Shown piece after piece: positions 42,726-52,975 of a stretch of 64,000 nt of DNA. Positions within the stretch are counted from its first letter, which is position 1; the number at the start of each line of letters is the position of its first letter. The stretch lies in the NCBI RefSeq assembly GCF_001050345.1, contig NZ_LFMW01000012.1, positions 62,001 through 126,000 on the forward strand, given 5' to 3'. Both the position numbers and the translations under genes were made by a program. The notes beneath the pieces are model-generated. The model was given only the letters and a program-made list of their open reading frames with translations, had not been told where the DNA came from and searched no databases. Source of the DNA: Pseudomonas fildesensis (GTDB lineage: Bacteria > Pseudomonadota > Gammaproteobacteria > Pseudomonadales > Pseudomonadaceae).

Positions 42726-44234
42726 ATGCGTATCCACGTCAGCTTCATCGACCGCGTCGGCATTACCCAGGAAGTCCTGGCCTTGCTCGGTGGGCGCAAT
42801 CTCAACCTGGATGCGGTGGAAATGGTGCCGCCCAACGTCTACATCGACGCCCCGACCCTCAGCGCCGAAGTACTCGAAGAACTGCGCGATGCCCTGTTCA
42901 GCGTGCACGGCGTGCAGGCGGTCAAGGTGGTGGACATCCTCCCCGGCCAACGCCGCCACCTGCAACTCGACGCCCTGCTGGCGGCGATGACCGACCCGGT
43001 GCTGGCCCTGGACAGCGCGGGCAAGATCCTGCTGGCCAACCCGGCGCTGATTGCGCTGTACGGTCGCGAGCCGGCCGGGGAAAGCATCACCGAGCTGTTC
43101 AATGACCCGGCGTTGCTGGAGACCTTGCTGGACAATGGCTTTCGTTTGCCCCTGCGCGAGATCAGCGTCAACGGCCAGACCCTGCTGCTGGACGCCACGC
43201 CGATCACCGATGCCGGCGCCCTGCTCACCCTTTACCAACCCAACCGCATCGGCGAGCAATTGTCGGCGCTGCACCATGATCACGCCGAAGGGTTTGATGC
43301 ACTGCTGGGTGAGTCCCCGGCGATCCGCACCCTCAAGGCGCGGGCGCAACGCGTGGCGGCGCTGGATGCACCGCTGTTGATCCAGGGCGAGACCGGCACC
43401 GGCAAAGAGCTGGTGGCGCGTGCCTGCCACGCCATCAGTGCGCGCCACAGCGCACCGTTCCTGGCGTTGAACTGCGCGGCGCTGCCGGAAAACCTCGCCG
43501 AAAGTGAGTTGTTCGGCTACGCCCCCGGCGCCTTTACCGGCGCCCAGCGCGGCGGCAAGCCGGGGCTGATGGAGTTGGCCAACCAGGGCACGGTGTTTCT
43601 CGACGAGATCGGCGAGATGTCGCCGTACTTGCAGGCCAAGCTGCTGCGTTTTCTCAATGACGGCAGCTTTCGCCGGGTGGGCGGCGACCGTGAAGTGAAG
43701 GTCAATGTGCGCATCCTCAGCGCCACTCACCGCGACCTGGAAAAAATGGTCAGCGAGGGCACCTTTCGCGAAGACCTGTTCTACCGCCTCAACGTGCTCA
43801 ACGTCGAAGTGCCGCCGCTGCGTGAGCGTGGCCAGGACATCCTGCTGCTGGCGCGCTACTTCATGCAGCAGGCCTGCGCGCAGATCCAGCGTCCGGTGTG
43901 CCGCCTGGCACCCGGCACGTACCCGGCGCTGCTGGGAAACCGCTGGCCGGGCAATGTGCGGCAATTGCAGAACGTGATCTTCCGCGCCGCCGCCATCTGC
44001 GAAAGCAGCCTGGTGGACATCGGCGACCTGGACATCGCCGGCACCTCGGTGGCACGCCAGAACGACGGCGAAATCGACAGCCTGGAGCAAGCCGTGGAAG
44101 ACTTCGAGCGCAGCCTGCTGGAAAAGCTCTACACCCGTTACCCCTCGACCCGGCAACTGGCCAGCCGTCTGCAAACCTCCCACACCGCCATCGCCCATCG
44201 CCTGCGCAAGTACGGCATCCCGAACAAGCCCTGA
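42726..44234 (+). CDS. gcsR: Sigma-54-dependent regulator GcsR (TyrR-like)
   Basis: 502-aa enhancer-binding protein. N-terminal ACT domain (VSFIDRVGITQEVLALLGGRNLNLDAVE), a PAS-like region (about residues 85-175), a sigma-54 interaction AAA+ domain with Walker A GETGTGKE and the sigma-54-contacting loop GAFTGA at 268-273, and a C-terminal TyrR-type helix-turn-helix (STRQLASRLQTSHTAIAHRLRKYGI). In P. aeruginosa GcsR senses glycine and activates the downstream glycine cleavage operon; the same gene order is present here. Confidence 0.92.
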   Translation: MRIHVSFIDRVGITQEVLALLGGRNLNLDAVEMVPPNVYIDAPTLSAEVLEELRDALFSVHGVQAVKVVDILPGQRRHLQLDALLAAMTDPVLALDSAGKILLANPALIALYGREPAGESITELFNDPALLETLLDNGFRLPLREISVNGQTLLLDATPITDAGALLTLYQPNRIGEQLSALHHDHAEGFDALLGESPAIRTLKARAQRVAALDAPLLIQGETGTGKELVARACHAISARHSAPFLALNCAALPENLAESELFGYAPGAFTGAQRGGKPGLMELANQGTVFLDEIGEMSPYLQAKLLRFLNDGSFRRVGGDREVKVNVRILSATHRDLEKMVSEGTFREDLFYRLNVLNVEVPPLRERGQDILLLARYFMQQACAQIQRPVCRLAPGTYPALLGNRWPGNVRQLQNVIFRAAAICESSLVDIGDLDIAGTSVARQNDGEIDSLEQAVEDFERSLLEKLYTRYPSTRQLASRLQTSHTAIAHRLRKYGIPNKP

Positions 44235-44248
44235 CTAAACGCAAAACT

Positions 44249-44341
44249 AATGTGGCAGGGGGCTTGCTCCCGATGACGGTGTGTCAGTCAGCTTGTCTAT
44301 AGCTGAACGCCCGCCATCGGGAGCAAGCCCCCTCCCACATT
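44249..44341. repeat. REP-type inverted pair (GTGGGAGGGGGCTTGC class), copy 1
   Basis: Arms AATGTGGCAGGGGGCTTGCT(CCCGATG) and complement (CATCGGG)AGCAAGCCCCCTCCCACATT. Two more copies of the class lie at 47901-47990 and 51801-51894. Confidence 0.9.
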
Positions 44342-44376
44342 GGTTTTGCGGTGCCTCATCAAATGCGACCTCCGTC

Positions 44377-44394
44377 TGTACTGAAATCGCTACA
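44377..44394. promoter_or_regulatory. GcsR-type binding site 1
   Basis: TGTACTGAAATCGCTACA; 7-4-7 dyad with the right half CGCTACA identical to sites 2 and 3. Confidence 0.7.
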
Positions 44395-44395
44395 G

Positions 44396-44413
44396 TGGAA
44401 CGATATCGCTACA
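44396..44413. promoter_or_regulatory. GcsR-type binding site 2
   Basis: TGGAACGATATCGCTACA; 7-4-7 dyad one base after site 1, so the two centres are 19 bases apart. Confidence 0.7.
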
Positions 44414-44476
44414 ACCCTGTTTTTTACGCGCCATGCAAGGCTTTGATCCACATAGGCTTTTTTTCACCGGCCCGAC

Positions 44477-44494
44477 TGTAGCGAAATCGCTACA
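44477..44494. promoter_or_regulatory. GcsR-type binding site 3
   Basis: TGTAGCGAAATCGCTACA; a perfect dyad (TGTAGCG-AAAT-CGCTACA), centred about 75 bases upstream of the -24 element. Confidence 0.8.
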
Positions 44495-44557
44495 GCCAAA
44501 ATCTATAACGTCATAACCAGTTTTATTAAGTTATTGATTTATAAAGATTTAATAACA

Positions 44558-44574
44558 TTGGCCGCGATATTGCT
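44558..44574 (+). promoter_or_regulatory. Sigma-54 (-24/-12) promoter of gcvH
   Basis: TTGGCCGCGATATTGCT: GG at 44560-44561 and GC at 44572-44573, with the required 10 bases between. It lies 60 bases before the gcvH ATG and fits control by a GAFTGA-containing activator. Confidence 0.8.
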
Positions 44575-44634
44575 AAGCAACTCCTCATTATTCCAATCCC
44601 GTCCACCAGACGAATCTGGCCCCGAGGAGTTTCC

Positions 44635-45018
44635 ATGAGCGAGTTGCGTTTCACTGAAGATCACGAATGGCTGCGCGCCGAAGCCGATGGCAGCGTCACC
44701 GTGGGTATCACCGCTTTCGCGCAGAACGCGCTGGGTGATGTGGTTTTCGTGCAACTGCCGGAGTTGCAGACCTACGCCAAGGGCGCCGAAGCGTCCACCG
44801 TCGAGTCGGTAAAAGCTGCCAGCGGTGTGTACATGCCATTGGACGGTGAAGTCCTCGAAGTGAACGACAAGCTCGATGGCAGCCCGGAACTGGTCAACGA
44901 AGATCCGATGGGCGAAGGCTGGTTCTTCCGCTTTAAACCGGCCGATGCCGAAGCAGTCGCTAAACTGTTGGATCAGGATGCGTATGACCGCCTGATCAAA
45001 GCCAACGCTGAAGCTTGA
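44635..45018 (+). CDS. gcvH: Glycine cleavage system H protein
   Basis: 127-aa lipoyl carrier that shuttles the aminomethyl group between P, T and L proteins. The lipoyl-lysine is K60 in STVESVKAASGVYMP. The start MSELRFTEDHEWLRAEADGS is typical. GAGGAG precedes the ATG. First gene of the GcsR/sigma-54-controlled operon; 10 bases separate it from gcvP. Confidence 0.96.
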   Translation: MSELRFTEDHEWLRAEADGSVTVGITAFAQNALGDVVFVQLPELQTYAKGAEASTVESVKAASGVYMPLDGEVLEVNDKLDGSPELVNEDPMGEGWFFRFKPADAEAVAKLLDQDAYDRLIKANAEA

Positions 45019-45028
45019 GGAGCGCACC

Positions 45029-47878
45029 ATGACGATCAATCTCAGCACCGCCAACGAATTCATCGCCCGTCACATCGGCCCACGCCAGGAAGATGAGCAG
45101 CAGATGCTCGCCAGCCTGGGCTTTGACTCCCTGGAAGGCCTGAGCGCCAGCGTGATCCCGGAAAGTATCAAGGGCACCAGCGTGCTCGGCCTGGAAGACG
45201 GCTTGAGCGAAGCCGAGGCCCTGGCCAAGATCAAGGCCATCGCCAGCCAGAACCAACTGTTCAAGACCTACATCGGCCAGGGCTACTACAACTGCCACAC
45301 GCCGTCGCCGATCCTGCGCAACCTCCTGGAAAACCCGGCCTGGTATACCGCCTACACCCCGTACCAGCCGGAAATTTCCCAGGGCCGCCTGGAAGCGCTG
45401 CTGAACTTCCAGACCCTGATCAGCGACCTCACCGGCCTGCCGATCGCCAACGCCTCGCTGCTCGATGAAGCCACCGCCGCTGCCGAAGCGATGACCTTCT
45501 GCAAGCGCCTGAGCAAGAACAAAGGCAGCAACGCCTTCTTCGCCTCGGTGCACAGCCACCCACAAACCCTCGACGTACTGCGCACCCGTGCCGAGCCGCT
45601 GGGCATTGAGGTGGTAGTCGGCGATGAGCGTGAACTGACTGACGTCAGCGCGTTCTTCGGCGCCCTGCTGCAATACCCTGCCAGCAACGGTGACGTGTTT
45701 GATTACCGCGAACTGACCGACCGTTTCCACGCCGCCAACGCCCTGGTAGCCGTGGCCGCCGACCTGCTGGCCCTGACCCTGCTGACCCCGCCGGGTGAGT
45801 TCGGCGCCGACGTGGCCATCGGCAGCGCGCAACGTTTCGGCGTGCCGCTGGGCTTTGGTGGCCCGCACGCGGCGTACTTCTCCACCCAGGATGCGTTCAA
45901 GCGCGACATGCCGGGCCGTCTGGTCGGCGTTTCCGTAGACCGCTTCGGCAAGCCGGCCCTGCGCCTGGCCATGCAGACCCGCGAGCAACATATCCGCCGT
46001 GAGAAAGCCACCAGCAACATCTGCACCGCGCAAGTGCTGCTGGCCAACATCGCCAGTATGTACGCCGTGTACCACGGGCCTAAAGGCCTGGCTCAGATCG
46101 CCAACCGCATTCATCACCTGACCGCGATCCTGGCCAATGGCTTGAGCGCGCTGGGCCTGAAGGTTGAGCAAGAGCATTTCTTCGACACCCTGACGCTCGC
46201 CACCGGTGCCAACACCGTGGCCCTGCACGACAAGGCCCGCGCCCAGCGCATCAACCTGCGTGTGGTCGACGGCGAACGCCTGGGCCTGTCGGTGGATGAA
46301 ACCACCACCCAGGCCGATATCGAAACCTTGTGGAGCGTGTTCGCAGGCGGCAAAGCGCTGCCGGACTTCGCCGCACTCGCCGCCAGCGTCGACAGCACCC
46401 TGCCGGCGGCGCTGCTGCGTCAGTCGCCGATCCTCAGCCACCCGGTGTTCAACCGTTATCACTCGGAAACCGAGCTGATGCGCTACTTGCGCAAGCTGGC
46501 CGACAAGGACCTGGCGCTGGACCGCACCATGATCCCGCTGGGCTCGTGCACCATGAAGCTCAATGCCGCCAGCGAAATGATCCCGGTAACCTGGGCCGAA
46601 TTCGGTGCCCTGCACCCGTTCGCCCCCGCCGAACAAAGCGCCGGCTACCTGCAACTGACCACCGAACTGGAAGCCATGCTCTGTGCGGCCACCGGTTACG
46701 ACGCGATCTCGCTGCAACCGAACGCCGGCTCCCAGGGTGAATACGCTGGCTTGTTGGCCATTCGTGCCTATCACCAGAGCCGTGGCGAAGCCCTTCGCGA
46801 CATCTGCCTGATCCCGTCGTCGGCCCACGGCACCAACCCGGCCACTGCCAACATGGCCGGCATGCGTGTTGTGGTCACTGCTTGCGATGCACGTGGCAAC
46901 GTCGACATCGAAGACCTGCGCGCCAAAGCCATCGAGCACCGCGAACACCTCGCCGCGCTGATGATCACCTACCCGTCGACCCACGGCGTGTTCGAGGAAG
47001 GCATCCGCGAAATCTGCGGGATCATCCACGACAACGGCGGCCAGGTGTACATCGACGGCGCCAACATGAACGCAATGGTCGGCCTGTGCGCCCCGGGCAA
47101 GTTCGGCGGCGACGTGTCCCACCTGAACCTGCACAAGACTTTCTGCATCCCCCACGGCGGTGGCGGCCCGGGCGTTGGCCCGATTGGTGTGAAGTCGCAC
47201 CTGACGCCGTTCCTGCCCGGCCACGCAGCCATGGAACGCAAGGAAGGTGCGGTGTGCGCGGCGCCGTTCGGCAGCGCGAGCATTTTGCCGATCACCTGGA
47301 TGTACATCAGCATGATGGGCGGCGCGGGCCTCAAGCGCGCTTCGCAGCTGGCGATCCTGAATGCCAACTACATTTCCCGTCGCCTGGAAGAGCACTACCC
47401 CGTGCTGTACACCGGCAGCAACGGCCTGGTGGCACACGAGTGCATCCTCGACCTGCGCCCACTGAAAGACAGCAGCGGCATTAGCGTGGATGACGTGGCC
47501 AAGCGCCTGATCGATTTCGGTTTCCATGCGCCGACCATGTCGTTCCCGGTCGCGGGCACCCTGATGATCGAGCCTACCGAGAGCGAATCCAAGGAAGAAC
47601 TGGACCGCTTCTGCGACGCGATGATCGCGATCCGCTGCGAGATCCGCGCGGTGGAAAACGGCACGTTGGACAAGGATGACAACCCGTTGAAGAACGCCCC
47701 ACACACGGCGGCGGAACTGGTGGGCGAATGGAGCCACCCATACAGCCGTGAGCAAGCGGTTTACCCGGTTGCGTCCTTGATCGAAGGCAAGTACTGGCCG
47801 CCGGTTGGCCGGGTCGACAACGTGTTTGGCGATCGCAATTTGGTGTGTGCGTGCCCGTCGATCGAGAGCTACGCGTAA
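45029..47878 (+). CDS. gcvP: Glycine dehydrogenase (decarboxylating), P protein
   Basis: 949-aa pyridoxal-phosphate enzyme that decarboxylates glycine and passes the aminomethyl group to GcvH. It is the single-chain (fused alpha+beta) form: N-terminal half with YYNCHTPSPILRNLLENPAWYTAYTPYQ, C-terminal half with the PLP lysine K703 in HLNLHKTFCIPHGGGGPG. Length matches the family (~950-960 aa). A REP pair follows. Confidence 0.96.
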   Translation: MTINLSTANEFIARHIGPRQEDEQQMLASLGFDSLEGLSASVIPESIKGTSVLGLEDGLSEAEALAKIKAIASQNQLFKTYIGQGYYNCHTPSPILRNLLENPAWYTAYTPYQPEISQGRLEALLNFQTLISDLTGLPIANASLLDEATAAAEAMTFCKRLSKNKGSNAFFASVHSHPQTLDVLRTRAEPLGIEVVVGDERELTDVSAFFGALLQYPASNGDVFDYRELTDRFHAANALVAVAADLLALTLLTPPGEFGADVAIGSAQRFGVPLGFGGPHAAYFSTQDAFKRDMPGRLVGVSVDRFGKPALRLAMQTREQHIRREKATSNICTAQVLLANIASMYAVYHGPKGLAQIANRIHHLTAILANGLSALGLKVEQEHFFDTLTLATGANTVALHDKARAQRINLRVVDGERLGLSVDETTTQADIETLWSVFAGGKALPDFAALAASVDSTLPAALLRQSPILSHPVFNRYHSETELMRYLRKLADKDLALDRTMIPLGSCTMKLNAASEMIPVTWAEFGALHPFAPAEQSAGYLQLTTELEAMLCAATGYDAISLQPNAGSQGEYAGLLAIRAYHQSRGEALRDICLIPSSAHGTNPATANMAGMRVVVTACDARGNVDIEDLRAKAIEHREHLAALMITYPSTHGVFEEGIREICGIIHDNGGQVYIDGANMNAMVGLCAPGKFGGDVSHLNLHKTFCIPHGGGGPGVGPIGVKSHLTPFLPGHAAMERKEGAVCAAPFGSASILPITWMYISMMGGAGLKRASQLAILNANYISRRLEEHYPVLYTGSNGLVAHECILDLRPLKDSSGISVDDVAKRLIDFGFHAPTMSFPVAGTLMIEPTESESKEELDRFCDAMIAIRCEIRAVENGTLDKDDNPLKNAPHTAAELVGEWSHPYSREQAVYPVASLIEGKYWPPVGRVDNVFGDRNLVCACPSIESYA

Positions 47879-47900
47879 CCTGAGGCTGAACTCAATCAAA

Positions 47901-47990
47901 TGTGGGAGGGGGCTTGCTCCCGATGGCGGCTGTGCATTCAACATCTCTGTTGACTGACACACTGCCATCGGGAGCAAGCCCCCTCCCACA
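47901..47990. repeat. REP-type inverted pair (GTGGGAGGGGGCTTGC class), copy 2
   Basis: TGTGGGAGGGGGCTTGCTCC(CGATGG) and complement ending CCCCCTCCCACA. The loop (GTGCATTCAACATCTCTGTT...) is the reverse complement of the loop of the copy at 51801. It lies between gcvP and sdaA, inside the operon. Confidence 0.92.
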
Positions 47991-48036
47991 CTGACCGAGT
48001 ACACCCAATACATAACAAGAAACCGGAGAACAACTC

Positions 48037-49413
<1,377 letters not shown>

Positions 49414-49452
49414 CGCCTACAAGCGCGTCCGCACGTTTTTCAGGAGCTGAAT

Positions 49453-50577
49453 ATGTCCACCGAAACCCTGTTGAAAACCCCGCTGCACGCCCTGCACGTT
49501 GAGCTCGGCGCGCGCATGGTGCCCTTCGCCGGCTATGACATGCCGGTGCAATACCCGCTGGGTGTGATGAAAGAACACCTGCACACCCGTGAACAGGCCG
49601 GGTTGTTCGACGTGTCCCACATGGGCCAGATCCGCCTGACCGGCGCCAATGCCGCCAAGGCCCTGGAAACCCTGGTGCCGGTCGACATCATCGACCTGCC
49701 GGTGGGCATGCAGCGCTACGCCATGTTTACCAATGAGCAGGGCGGCATTCTCGACGACCTGATGGTGGCCAACCTGGGCAACGACGAACTGTTCCTGGTG
49801 GTCAACGCCGCCTGCAAGGACCAGGACCTGGCGCACCTGCGCAAACACATTGGCGACCAGTGCACCATTGAGCCGCTGTTTGAAGAGCGTGCGTTGCTGG
49901 CCCTGCAAGGCCCTGAGGCGGTCAAGGTACTCGCGCGCCTGGCACCCGAAGTGACCAAGATGACCTTCATGCAGTTCGCTTCGCTGCGCCTGCTGGGCGT
50001 GGACTGTTACGTCAGCCGTTCCGGCTACACCGGTGAGGACGGCTTTGAAATCTCCGTGCCGGCTGCCAACGCCGAAAGCCTGGCTCGCAGCCTGCTGGCC
50101 GAGACCGAAGTGCAGGCCATCGGCCTGGGCGCCCGTGACTCCCTGCGCCTGGAAGCCGGGCTGTGTCTCTATGGCCACGACATGAACACCGAGACCACGC
50201 CGATCGAAGCCAGCCTGCTGTGGGCGATATCCAAAGCCCGTCGTGCCGATGGCGCCCGTGCCGGCGGCTTCCCTGGCGCGGACCAGATCTTCACCCAGCA
50301 ACAAGCCGGCGTAAGCCGTAAGCGCGTAGGCCTGCTGCCCCAGGAGCGCACGCCAGTGCGTGAAGGCGCCGAAATCGTCGACGAACACGGCACCGTGATC
50401 GGCAGCGTCTGCAGCGGCGGCTTTGGTCCGAGCCTGGGCGGCCCGCTGGCCATGGGTTACCTGGACAGCGCATTCATCGCACTCGACACCGAAGTGTCTG
50501 CGCTGGTGCGTGGGAAAAAGGTGCCACTCCGTGTAAGTAAAATGCCATTTGTACCGCAACGTTACTACCGCGGCTGA
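49453..50577 (+). CDS. gcvT: Glycine cleavage system T protein (aminomethyltransferase)
   Basis: 374-aa tetrahydrofolate-dependent enzyme that releases ammonia from aminomethyl-GcvH and forms methylene-THF. Features: FAGYDMPVQYPLGVMKEHLHTREQAGLFDVSHMGQ (about residues 24-58), RSGYTGEDGFEISVP, LGARDSLRLEAGLCLYGHD with the catalytic Asp. CAGGAG upstream of ATG 49453. Last gene of the operon; a long hairpin follows at 50599. Confidence 0.95.
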   Translation: MSTETLLKTPLHALHVELGARMVPFAGYDMPVQYPLGVMKEHLHTREQAGLFDVSHMGQIRLTGANAAKALETLVPVDIIDLPVGMQRYAMFTNEQGGILDDLMVANLGNDELFLVVNAACKDQDLAHLRKHIGDQCTIEPLFEERALLALQGPEAVKVLARLAPEVTKMTFMQFASLRLLGVDCYVSRSGYTGEDGFEISVPAANAESLARSLLAETEVQAIGLGARDSLRLEAGLCLYGHDMNTETTPIEASLLWAISKARRADGARAGGFPGADQIFTQQQAGVSRKRVGLLPQERTPVREGAEIVDEHGTVIGSVCSGGFGPSLGGPLAMGYLDSAFIALDTEVSALVRGKKVPLRVSKMPFVPQRYYRG

Positions 50578-50598
50578 TTGGCTGTTTCTATAAGTAAC

Positions 50599-50637
50599 GC
50601 GGTTGCGTTAACGTGCACTAAACTGTAACGCAACCGC
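50599..50637. other. Perfect 12-bp inverted repeat after gcvT
   Basis: GCGGTTGCGTTA - 15 bases - TAACGCAACCGC, starting 22 bases after the gcvT stop. No T-run follows, so it may be a Rho-blocked 3' end, an mRNA-stabilising stem, or an operator for the cold-shock gene. Confidence 0.75.
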
Positions 50638-50971
50638 CATAAAACAGTGCACTCACGATAGTCATTATTATAGGGAGCACCCTATAACAAGTGACCAACT
50701 CTATCGAATAAGTGGGCTCGACATTGTTGACCTAAGTGGCACAAAGCCAAGCAAAACCTGGGCTTTTGGCAGGGCTTGTTTTTTCTCCGTTAGTTGGCGT
50801 AGAGTTTGCTCACTGTGTTTGCATGGGTCGCTTGGAACCTGGACCTGGGCAGTAGCTGAAGTAGTTGTGCTACAACCCGTTCGACGTCTCTTACTTTCCT
50901 GCAACTCAGCCCAGTACTCTTTCATGTGAAAGGGGCTGTCATTAATTTTTAGCGTCAAAGGAAAGAAGAAA
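50638..50971 (+). promoter_or_regulatory. Long 5' region of the cold-shock gene
   Basis: About 330 bases without a gene. It contains a -10-like TATTATAGG near 50668, followed by GGGAGCACCCTATAAC, several short stems (AGCCAAGC...GCTT; GGAACCTGGACC), a CTTTCATGTGAAAG palindrome near 50919, and an AAAGGAAAG ribosome site before the csp ATG. Long structured leaders are usual for cspA-type mRNAs. A small minus-strand reading frame here is not supported. Confidence 0.5.
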
Positions 50972-51184
50972 ATGGCTGATCGTCAGAGCGGTACCGTCAA
51001 GTGGTTTAACGACGAGAAAGGGTTTGGTTTTATCACTCCAGAAAGCGGTCCGGATCTGTTCGTGCATTTCCGCGCTATTCAGGGCAACGGCTTCAAGAGC
51101 CTGAAAGAAGGCCAGAAAGTGACGTTCGTTGCTGTGCAAGGCCAGAAAGGCATGCAGGCTGACGAGGTACAAGCAGAAGGCTGA
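50972..51184 (+). CDS. Cold-shock protein, CspA family
   Basis: 70-aa single-stranded nucleic-acid-binding protein (RNA chaperone). RNP1 KGFGFITPE (residues 17-25) and RNP2 LFVHFRAI are intact. It is a beta-barrel OB fold, average length for the family. GGAAAGAAG upstream of the ATG; strong terminator downstream. Confidence 0.96.
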   Translation: MADRQSGTVKWFNDEKGFGFITPESGPDLFVHFRAIQGNGFKSLKEGQKVTFVAVQGQKGMQADEVQAEG

Positions 51185-51197
51185 TCCTTCCTGCGAC

Positions 51198-51232
51198 AAA
51201 AAGCCCCTGATGGTGACATCAGGGGCTTTTTT
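51198..51232 (+). terminator. Rho-independent terminator after the cold-shock gene
   Basis: AAAAGCCCCTGATG / CATCAGGGGCTTTTTT, near-perfect stem with a 4-base loop. Confidence 0.95.
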
Positions 51233-51290
51233 ATGGACGCCGTATGGGTATAGCTCCGTAGAATGGCTTTTTTCTCAAGAGAGCCCTGCC

Positions 51291-51779
51291 ATGTCCAAAC
51301 CCCTGCTTAGCCCCCAAGGCGAGTTCCCCGCCGTTGGCCTGGGCCGTCGTCTGGCAGCGATGTTCTATGACTTTCTGTTGTGCACGGCCCTGCTGATCGT
51401 CACGGCCTTTATCTACAAGCTGGTATGGATCGCTTTTGTGGGCGAAGCCAAGATGCGCACCCTCACCGAATCCGGCGCGTTGGACGGCGACCCGTTGCTG
51501 TCGACGATTCTGCTGTTTGTGCTGTTTGGTTTCTTCGCCAAGTTCTGGACCCATACCGGGCAGACCCTGGGCATGCAGGTGTGGGGCGTGCGCGTGCAGA
51601 ACGTCGACGGCTCGCGAATCAGCCTGTGGCAGGCGCTATTGCGCTTTGTGGTGTCGATTGCGTCGTGGCTGTGCGTGGGGCTGGGGTTTATCTGGTCGTT
51701 GTTCGACAAGCAGAAACGCAGCTGGCATGACATCTATTCCGACACGCAGTTGGTGCGGATTCCGAAGCAGAAAAAGTAA
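51291..51779 (+). CDS. RDD family membrane protein
   Basis: 162-aa inner-membrane protein of the RDD family. The conserved N-terminal GLGRRLAAMFYDFLL corresponds to the Arg-Asp signature; TGQTLGMQVWGVRVQNVDGSRISLWQALLRF and the C-terminal KQKRSWHDIYSDTQLV are typical. Three to four hydrophobic segments are seen. Some RDD proteins act in Na+/H+ exchange, but the role here is unknown. ATG at 51291. Confidence 0.88.
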   Translation: MSKPLLSPQGEFPAVGLGRRLAAMFYDFLLCTALLIVTAFIYKLVWIAFVGEAKMRTLTESGALDGDPLLSTILLFVLFGFFAKFWTHTGQTLGMQVWGVRVQNVDGSRISLWQALLRFVVSIASWLCVGLGFIWSLFDKQKRSWHDIYSDTQLVRIPKQKK

Positions 51780-51800
51780 GCCCAGAACACTAGAGATCCA

Positions 51801-51894
51801 AATATGGGAAGGGGCTTGCTCCCGATTGCAGTGTGTCAGTCAACAGAGATGTTGAATGTACAACTGTTATCGGGAGCAAGCCCCCTCCCACATT
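51801..51894. repeat. REP-type inverted pair (GTGGGAGGGGGCTTGC class), copy 3
   Basis: ATGGGAAGGGGCTTGCTCCC (left, slightly decayed) and GGGAGCAAGCCCCCTCCCAC (right). The loop matches the copy at 47901-47990 in the opposite orientation. It lies between convergent RDD and nadA genes. Confidence 0.9.
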
Positions 51895-51916
51895 TTTGAC
51901 AGTGTTCACAACAGGA

Positions 51917-52975
51917 TCAGGCGTTGCCGGCCAACTTCAGGCGGGCGGCCTGGGTAAAGTCGAGCATGCGCTTGAGCGGCCTTACCGCATGCGGAATCAC
52001 CGACGGCTCGACGAATATCTCGTTACTGCCCTCGCGCAGGCACTGCAGCGTGCGCTCCAGCGTGTTCATCGCCATCCACGGGCAATGCGCGCAACTGCGG
52101 CAGGCCGCGCCGTTACCGGCGGTAGGCGCTTCCACAAAGACCTTGTCCGGGCACAGCTGCTGCATCTTGTAGAAGATGCCGCGGTCGGTGGCGACGATAA
52201 AGGTCTTGTTCGGCAGGCGCTGCGCGGCGGCGATCAGTTGGCTGGTGGAACCCACGGCGTCCGCCAGCTCGATCACCGCGGTCGGGGATTCCGGGTGCAC
52301 CAGGATCGCTGCATCCGGGTACAGCGCCTTCATGTCTTCCAGCTGCTTGGACTTGAACTCTTCGTGGACGATGCAGGCGCCGTCCCACAGCAACATGTCG
52401 GCACCGGTCTGGCGCTGGATGTAGGTGCCCAGGTGTTTGTCCGGGCCCCAGATAATCGTCTCGCCGTTGTCCATCAGGCTTTCGACGATTTCCAGCGCGC
52501 AGCTGGACGTCACCACCCAATCAGCACGGGCTTTAACCGCCGCCGACGTGTTGGCATACACCACCACGGTGCGCTCGGGATGCTGATCACAAAACGCCGA
52601 AAACTCATCCACCGGGCAGCCCAGGTCCAGGGAGCACGTGGCCTCCAGGGTCGGCATCAGGATGCGTTTTTCGGGGGTGAGGATCTTGGCGGTCTCGCCC
52701 ATGAAACGCACGCCGGCCACCAGTACGGTCTTGGCCGGGTGGGCAGCGCCGAAGCGCGCCATTTCCAGGGAGTCGGAGACACAGCCACCGGTTTCTTCGG
52801 CCAGGGCCTGGATCACCGGGTCGCAATAGAAGTGGGCGACCAGCACCGCGTCTTGAGCTTTCAGCTCGGCAGCGATGGCGGCGCGCAGGCTTGCCTCTTC
52901 ATCGGCGCTGAGCACCTTGGGCTGCTTGGCGTCGAGGTGGGCTTGAACCAGTAGGCGTTCGGAAATTTGCGTCAT
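51917..52975 (-). CDS. nadA: Quinolinate synthase
   Basis: 352-aa [4Fe-4S] enzyme that condenses iminoaspartate with dihydroxyacetone phosphate to quinolinate in NAD synthesis. Cluster cysteines appear in ATCSLDLGCPVDEF, the central SSCALEIVESL and CRSCAHCPWMAMN. HFYCDPVIQALAEETGGCVSDSLEMARFG is the typical N-terminal core. ATG at 52975 with AGG upstream; a longer reading to 53077 is not conserved-looking. Confidence 0.95.
   Translation of the reverse strand: MTQISERLLVQAHLDAKQPKVLSADEEASLRAAIAAELKAQDAVLVAHFYCDPVIQALAEETGGCVSDSLEMARFGAAHPAKTVLVAGVRFMGETAKILTPEKRILMPTLEATCSLDLGCPVDEFSAFCDQHPERTVVVYANTSAAVKARADWVVTSSCALEIVESLMDNGETIIWGPDKHLGTYIQRQTGADMLLWDGACIVHEEFKSKQLEDMKALYPDAAILVHPESPTAVIELADAVGSTSQLIAAAQRLPNKTFIVATDRGIFYKMQQLCPDKVFVEAPTAGNGAACRSCAHCPWMAMNTLERTLQCLREGSNEIFVEPSVIPHAVRPLKRMLDFTQAARLKLAGNA

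Noticed and set aside
44414..44634. Glycine riboswitch upstream of gcvH
   Set aside because: The interval is taken up by GcsR-type dyads and a -24/-12 promoter only 60 bases before the ATG; there is no room for, or sign of, the tandem aptamers.
44996..48013. Very long open frame on the minus strand opposite gcvP
   Set aside because: Antisense shadow of gcvP; it runs through the REP pair at 47901 and has no recognisable motif.
50701..50958. 85-codon minus-strand ORF between gcvT and csp
   Set aside because: No ribosome site or family; it lies in the structured leader region of the cold-shock gene.
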